Source of the DNA: Deltaproteobacteria bacterium RIFOXYA12_FULL_61_11
GTDB taxonomy: Bacteria; Bdellovibrionota_F; JAHFAK01; YA12-FULL-61-11
Direction of reading: 5' to 3'
NCBI GenBank assembly: GCA_001799195.1
Contig: MGSU01000031.1
Location: 1-18,929, forward strand
Length of the DNA stretch: 18,929 bases
A program made the position numbers and the translations under genes. The notes beneath the pieces are model-generated. The model had not been told where the DNA came from, searched no databases, and worked only from the letters and a program-made list of their open reading frames with translations. This document shows, piece after piece, positions 16,326-18,929 of this stretch; position 1 is the first letter of the stretch; each line of letters opens with the position of its first letter.

Positions 16326-17360
16326 ATGTTGCGGTTGTTCGTCCTCTTCGCTTTGTTCGGCTTCGTCTTCACTATCTCAGCTACTGCCGAGGAGCATGTT
16401 CTCGGTAAGGTTACCGGAAAAGAGATCGATGGTTTCACCTCTGATCATGGGTTTGTCGCTCGAGTTGGGGATCACATCGCTTTAGGTTTCCTCGATGAAG
16501 CTACCGGAATCAGCACCTTGCGTATTTGGAAACATACTCAGGAGATCAGTGCGCACTTCGCGCGGAGTGAGGAAGACGGCGGCATCGGCGGGACCATCGC
16601 TCACGAGAAAGATGGGGACAAATTCGAAACGCGCTTGGCCTTTTTGGGTATCAACAAAGAAACCAAAGTTTTGCTCTTCAAGGTCAACGATGAAGCCATG
16701 CAGGTGAGCCTCGCGGCCGAGAAGTTCGAGAACGGTCATTACCTCAACCCGACCTATACTGCCCGGTTGGGAGCCCGCGAAATCGTTTTTCGGACCGAGG
16801 GTGAAGCTTGTATGGGTTTGGCCATACACACCATTTTCATGATCACGGGTGCGATCCTGCACGCCGAAGGTGCGGAGCTCGAAGAAGAACACCCCATTGG
16901 AAAGGTCAGCGGCAAGGAGGTCGAGGGGTATACCTATGACCACGGTTTTGCCGTCAGAGTTGGCGACCACATCGCCTTCGGTTTCCTGGACGAAGCCACG
17001 GGTGTCAGTACCCTGCGCATCTGGAAGCATACCCAGGAAATCACCACCCGCTTCGCCCGTAGTGAAGAGGATGGGATCCTCGGCGGTGTCATCTCCCACG
17101 AGAAGGACGGGGTGAAGTTCGAGACCCGCCTGAGCTTCCTCGGCATCAATAAAGAGACGAAGGTCCTGCTCTTCAAGGTCAACGAAGACCAGATGGAAGC
17201 GAGTCTCGCGGCCGAGAAATTCGAGAACGGGCACTACCTCAACCCGGTTTACACCGCTCGGCTGGGAGCCCGCGAGATATCCTTCCGCGTCGAAGGTGAG
17301 GCCTGTATGGGTCTCGCAATACACACCATTTTCATGATGACCGGCGCTGTTCTGCATTAA
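16326..17360 (+). CDS. Exported protein of two tandem 158-residue repeats
   Basis: The start is ATG 16326 (MLRLFVLFALFGFVFTISAT), with GGGGG upstream; the open frame from 16089 is rejected because the signal peptide begins here, with cleavage near residue 21 before EEH. The 344-residue product is two copies of one domain (residues 22-179 and 187-344) joined by AEGAELE. They align without gaps at about 80% identity. Invariant parts include RVGDHIA, GFLDEATG, STLRIWKHTQEI, FARSEEDG, KFETRL, FLGINKETKVLLFKVN, SLAAEKFENGHYLNP, YTARLGAREI, and EGEACMGLAIHTIFM. Each copy has one Cys. No family recognised. Periplasmic or secreted location is inferred. The rhodanese gene follows after 45 bases, probably in one operon. 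Confidence 0.85.
   Translation: MLRLFVLFALFGFVFTISATAEEHVLGKVTGKEIDGFTSDHGFVARVGDHIALGFLDEATGISTLRIWKHTQEISAHFARSEEDGGIGGTIAHEKDGDKFETRLAFLGINKETKVLLFKVNDEAMQVSLAAEKFENGHYLNPTYTARLGAREIVFRTEGEACMGLAIHTIFMITGAILHAEGAELEEEHPIGKVSGKEVEGYTYDHGFAVRVGDHIAFGFLDEATGVSTLRIWKHTQEITTRFARSEEDGILGGVISHEKDGVKFETRLSFLGINKETKVLLFKVNEDQMEASLAAEKFENGHYLNPVYTARLGAREISFRVEGEACMGLAIHTIFMMTGAVLH
16389..16862 (+). repeat. Intragenic tandem repeat, copy 1
   Basis: Encodes residues 22-179. Copy 2 lies 495 bases downstream. By hand alignment about 30 of 158 residues differ, mostly conservatively, and many synonymous codons differ as well. This is therefore not a recent duplication or assembly artefact. Confidence 0.9.
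16884..17357 (+). repeat. Intragenic tandem repeat, copy 2
   Basis: Encodes residues 187-344, with the same length as copy 1 and no gaps. Third codon positions are more GC-rich than in copy 1 (for example CTGCGCATCTGGAAG against TTGCGTATTTGGAAA), so the two halves have drifted separately under protein-level constraint. Confidence 0.9.
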
Positions 17361-17405
17361 CCACTAGGAATAAACACACTTTCAATGAACTGATGAGGCA
17401 ACCCC

Positions 17406-17858
17406 ATGCTCTCTCGCAAGGCTGCATTACTCCTCATACTAGCGGCATGCTGTACTCTGTTTGGGGCCGAAGTCCTGGCTCGACCGATGCGGGCGGAATG
17501 CACCGGACCCGCGGCGCCGGGCGAGCAGTTCTTAGGTCAGGTCACTCCTGCCGAAGCGAACACCCTGCTCAAGGTCTTCGGACAGAGCAAGCGTTTCCTG
17601 CTGCTCGACGTGCGCACCGAAAGCGAATACGAAGCTGGTCATTTGGCTGGCAGCAGGCAGCTCGATTTCTATGCACCGGATTTCCCCAAATTGCTCGCGG
17701 CAATACCCCGGGACGTGGTTATTCTGGTCTATTGCGCTTCCGGCAACCGCAGTAAACAAACCATGACCATGCTCGGCTCACTCTGTTTCCCCGTGGTCCT
17801 CGACCTCCAAGGGGGGGTGAAACGCTGGGTTGGCGAGGGATATCCACTCGTACAATGA
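17406..17858 (+). CDS. Exported rhodanese-domain protein
   Basis: A single-domain rhodanese of 150 residues with an N-terminal export signal. ATG 17406 has TGAGG eight bases upstream. The rhodanese features are LLLDVRTESEYEAGHLAGS (residues 65-83), the active-site loop C110-ASGNRS, and the terminal DLQGGVKRWVGEGYPLV. The active Cys is present, so sulfur-transfer or sulfide/thiol-binding activity is possible. The signal MLSRKAALLLILAAC contains an LAAC lipobox (Cys15), so it may be a lipoprotein; cleavage by signal peptidase I after EVLA is the alternative. It sits 45 bases after the tandem-repeat exported protein, which has one Cys per repeat and could be a partner (speculative). Confidence 0.87.
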   Translation: MLSRKAALLLILAACCTLFGAEVLARPMRAECTGPAAPGEQFLGQVTPAEANTLLKVFGQSKRFLLLDVRTESEYEAGHLAGSRQLDFYAPDFPKLLAAIPRDVVILVYCASGNRSKQTMTMLGSLCFPVVLDLQGGVKRWVGEGYPLVQ

Positions 17859-17991
17859 AGGCCGCCTGAACTCACCCTCCAAAGCTTGAACCATCCTTCC
17901 CCGCCTCGACGCTCAACCCTGCTTCTTGCGCGGACCTCCTTTGCACGGGTTCCTGCCGGTCGAACGGATCAGGACTGTGCGCGAGTCCCAG

Positions 17992-18020
17992 TTGCATCGA
18001 TCGTGAAGTGCTGGTATACC
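17992..18020 (+). promoter_or_regulatory. Candidate sigma70-type promoter for the gene at 18059
   Basis: TTGCAT at 17992-17997, a 17-base spacer, and TATACC at 18015-18020. It lies in the 200-base gap after the rhodanese gene, predicting a short leader of about 30 bases before ATG 18059. Confidence 0.4.
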
Positions 18021-18058
18021 TGTGTAACATGCAGTTATTTTCGTGAGGGGGCAAGGCC

Positions 18059-18929
18059 ATGACGAAGGCCATCATCATTAGTATTGTTCTCTGGCTCACC
18101 CTGTTCTTGGGGTGCAGTTCCTCGGGGGAAAAAGAGAATGAAGAAGAAACTCTCATCTCCGGCGATCCCTCGGACGATCGGACTTCGGATGTCCCCGCGC
18201 AACAGGTCGAGGAACAACCCGTCGAAACTGCCTATCGGGTGGATACTGCCAAGGGGCTGCTTGTCTTCGAACTCGGCCCCAAGGCTGCTACGGTCACCCT
18301 GCCTCTGAAAGCAATAGCCGATCCCGAAACAGTACGGGTCAACCAACTCACCCGCGCCACCTATACGGCCAACCTGGATCGCCTGGGTCTTCCGCTGGAA
18401 ATGCCGGTCGCTGCAACGGTTTTCGGAGCTGTCCAGCTCGAACTCTCCGCCAAAGCTACCGACTTTTCCAAGGGTGATCTCGACATTTCCTTGCCTGCCG
18501 GGGCCCTACCGGCCAACGGCCTTCCCTCCAATGCGATGCCCGCTTCGGCAATCCCCGCCAACGCCTTACCTTCCTCTGCCATACCGGCCAATGCCTTGCC
18601 TTCCTCTGCCTTACCCTCGGCAGTGGTTCCAGAAGGCTCCTCGCCGGCCAGCGCTTTCGATCAAGCCCTCTTCCTGGTCGCTCCTCGGTTCTTGTATGCA
18701 GAACCGGTCCAGGAAACCCCGAAGGCTGACCAGGTCGTGGTCTTCGCCCTGATGACGCTCTCGACCATCGAGAACGAACACTATGTCCAACATTGTACTA
18801 TTACCTCCGCGCTCAGCCGGGCCACGGCCATCGGAATCGACCTCCGTTGCTCGATCGAGGGGAGCTTTCCGCACAGCGAAATCAATCTGGTCGTCGGGGC
18901 CTGCAAGGCCGAGGACTATTATAAAGTCC
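18059..18929 (+). CDS. ALPSN-repeat lipoprotein (3' end outside window)
   Basis: The start is ATG 18059 with GAGGGG upstream; the frame is open for 290 codons to the window edge. The signal MTKAIIISIVLWLTLFLGC has lipobox LFLGC (Cys19), then a charged Ser/Glu linker, an N-terminal domain (about 58-147), a ten-unit period-5 repeat (149-198), and a beta domain with Cys246, Cys264 and Cys282. The order matches residues 30-300 of the 724-residue lipoprotein. DFSKGDLDISLPAGALPAN parallels DFSEAGLTHHIPLGALPSN. After the repeats, DQVVV, paired Cys, CSIEG and a final AEDYY correspond to DHVVV, paired Cys, CPLEG and ASDYF. The two are paralogues; whether this one also carries downstream domains is unknown because it is cut. 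Confidence 0.85.
   Translation, partial: MTKAIIISIVLWLTLFLGCSSSGEKENEEETLISGDPSDDRTSDVPAQQVEEQPVETAYRVDTAKGLLVFELGPKAATVTLPLKAIADPETVRVNQLTRATYTANLDRLGLPLEMPVAATVFGAVQLELSAKATDFSKGDLDISLPAGALPANGLPSNAMPASAIPANALPSSAIPANALPSSALPSAVVPEGSSPASAFDQALFLVAPRFLYAEPVQETPKADQVVVFALMTLSTIENEHYVQHCTITSALSRATAIGIDLRCSIEGSFPHSEINLVVGACKAEDYYKV
18503..18652 (+). repeat. Period-5 ALPAN/ALPSS protein repeat
   Basis: Residues 149-198: ALPAN, GLPSN, AMPAS, AIPAN, ALPSS, AIPAN, ALPSS, ALPSA, then the weaker VVPEG and SSPAS, ten slots with Pro at position 3 of each. The third to eighth units alternate N-ending and S-ending forms. Confidence 0.9.

Noticed and set aside
16482-17357. 291-codon minus-strand open frame with its own internal repeat.
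   Set aside because: It is the antisense of the tandem-repeat gene; its repeat simply mirrors the duplication, and the sense frame has a signal peptide and ribosome-binding site.

Overview
The window is a GC-rich, densely coded stretch from a Gram-negative (diderm) bacterium. It carries an MCE/Mla-type lipid transport operon, a predicted outer-membrane barrel, and at least five probable lipoproteins with Asp-, Ser- or Pro-rich linkers. That style, and the fusion of a STAS domain to MlaE, suggest a Myxococcota or other former-deltaproteobacterial lineage. This placement is inference; there is no rRNA or other phylogenetic marker here.

Layout. (1) 125-7469, plus strand: a tightly overlapped operon of mlaE (STAS-permease), mlaF (ATPase), mlaD (MCE protein), a PqiC-like auxiliary lipoprotein, a predicted periplasmic/beta-barrel protein, a conserved protein loosely resembling deoxyhypusine synthase, and an Asp-rich lipoprotein. 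Four successive junctions overlap by 4-11 bases. The first five genes read as one envelope lipid-transport machine running from inner-membrane ABC core to possible outer-membrane end point. (2) 7482-8533: a possible gene remnant, then a roughly 350-base extremely AT-rich island (13 G/C in 120 bases at its core). The island holds two copies of a 15-base motif built on a palindrome, one of them lying on the -10 box of a good sigma70-type promoter. Behind it are two small overlapping genes, a coiled-coil-like protein and a probable ribbon-helix-helix DNA-binding protein. (3) 8562-10851, minus strand: a translationally coupled pair, an acyltransferase-like multi-pass membrane protein followed by a secreted class-A-beta-lactamase-fold serine hydrolase. 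(4) 11043-12401, plus: an unrecognised lipoprotein-like protein. (5) 12410-13693, minus: class II fructose-bisphosphate aldolase, end-to-end with the previous gene. (6) 13843-16017, minus: a 724-residue mosaic lipoprotein with period-5 ALPSN-type repeats, a cadherin-like domain, an FGE-sulfatase (SUMF1) fold without the catalytic cysteines, and a Cys-rich tail. (7) 16326-17858, plus: an exported protein made of two 158-residue tandem copies, followed by an exported rhodanese. (8) 18059 to the end: a second lipoprotein, cut by the window edge, with the same period-5 repeat and recognisably the same flanking domains as the 724-residue protein.

The most unusual material is the pair of paralogous ALPSN-repeat lipoproteins, the AT-rich island with its candidate self-regulated two-gene module, the in-frame tandem duplication at 16389-17357, and the extended six-to-seven gene Mla operon. 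All calls rest on reading the sequence and family knowledge; no database search was run.
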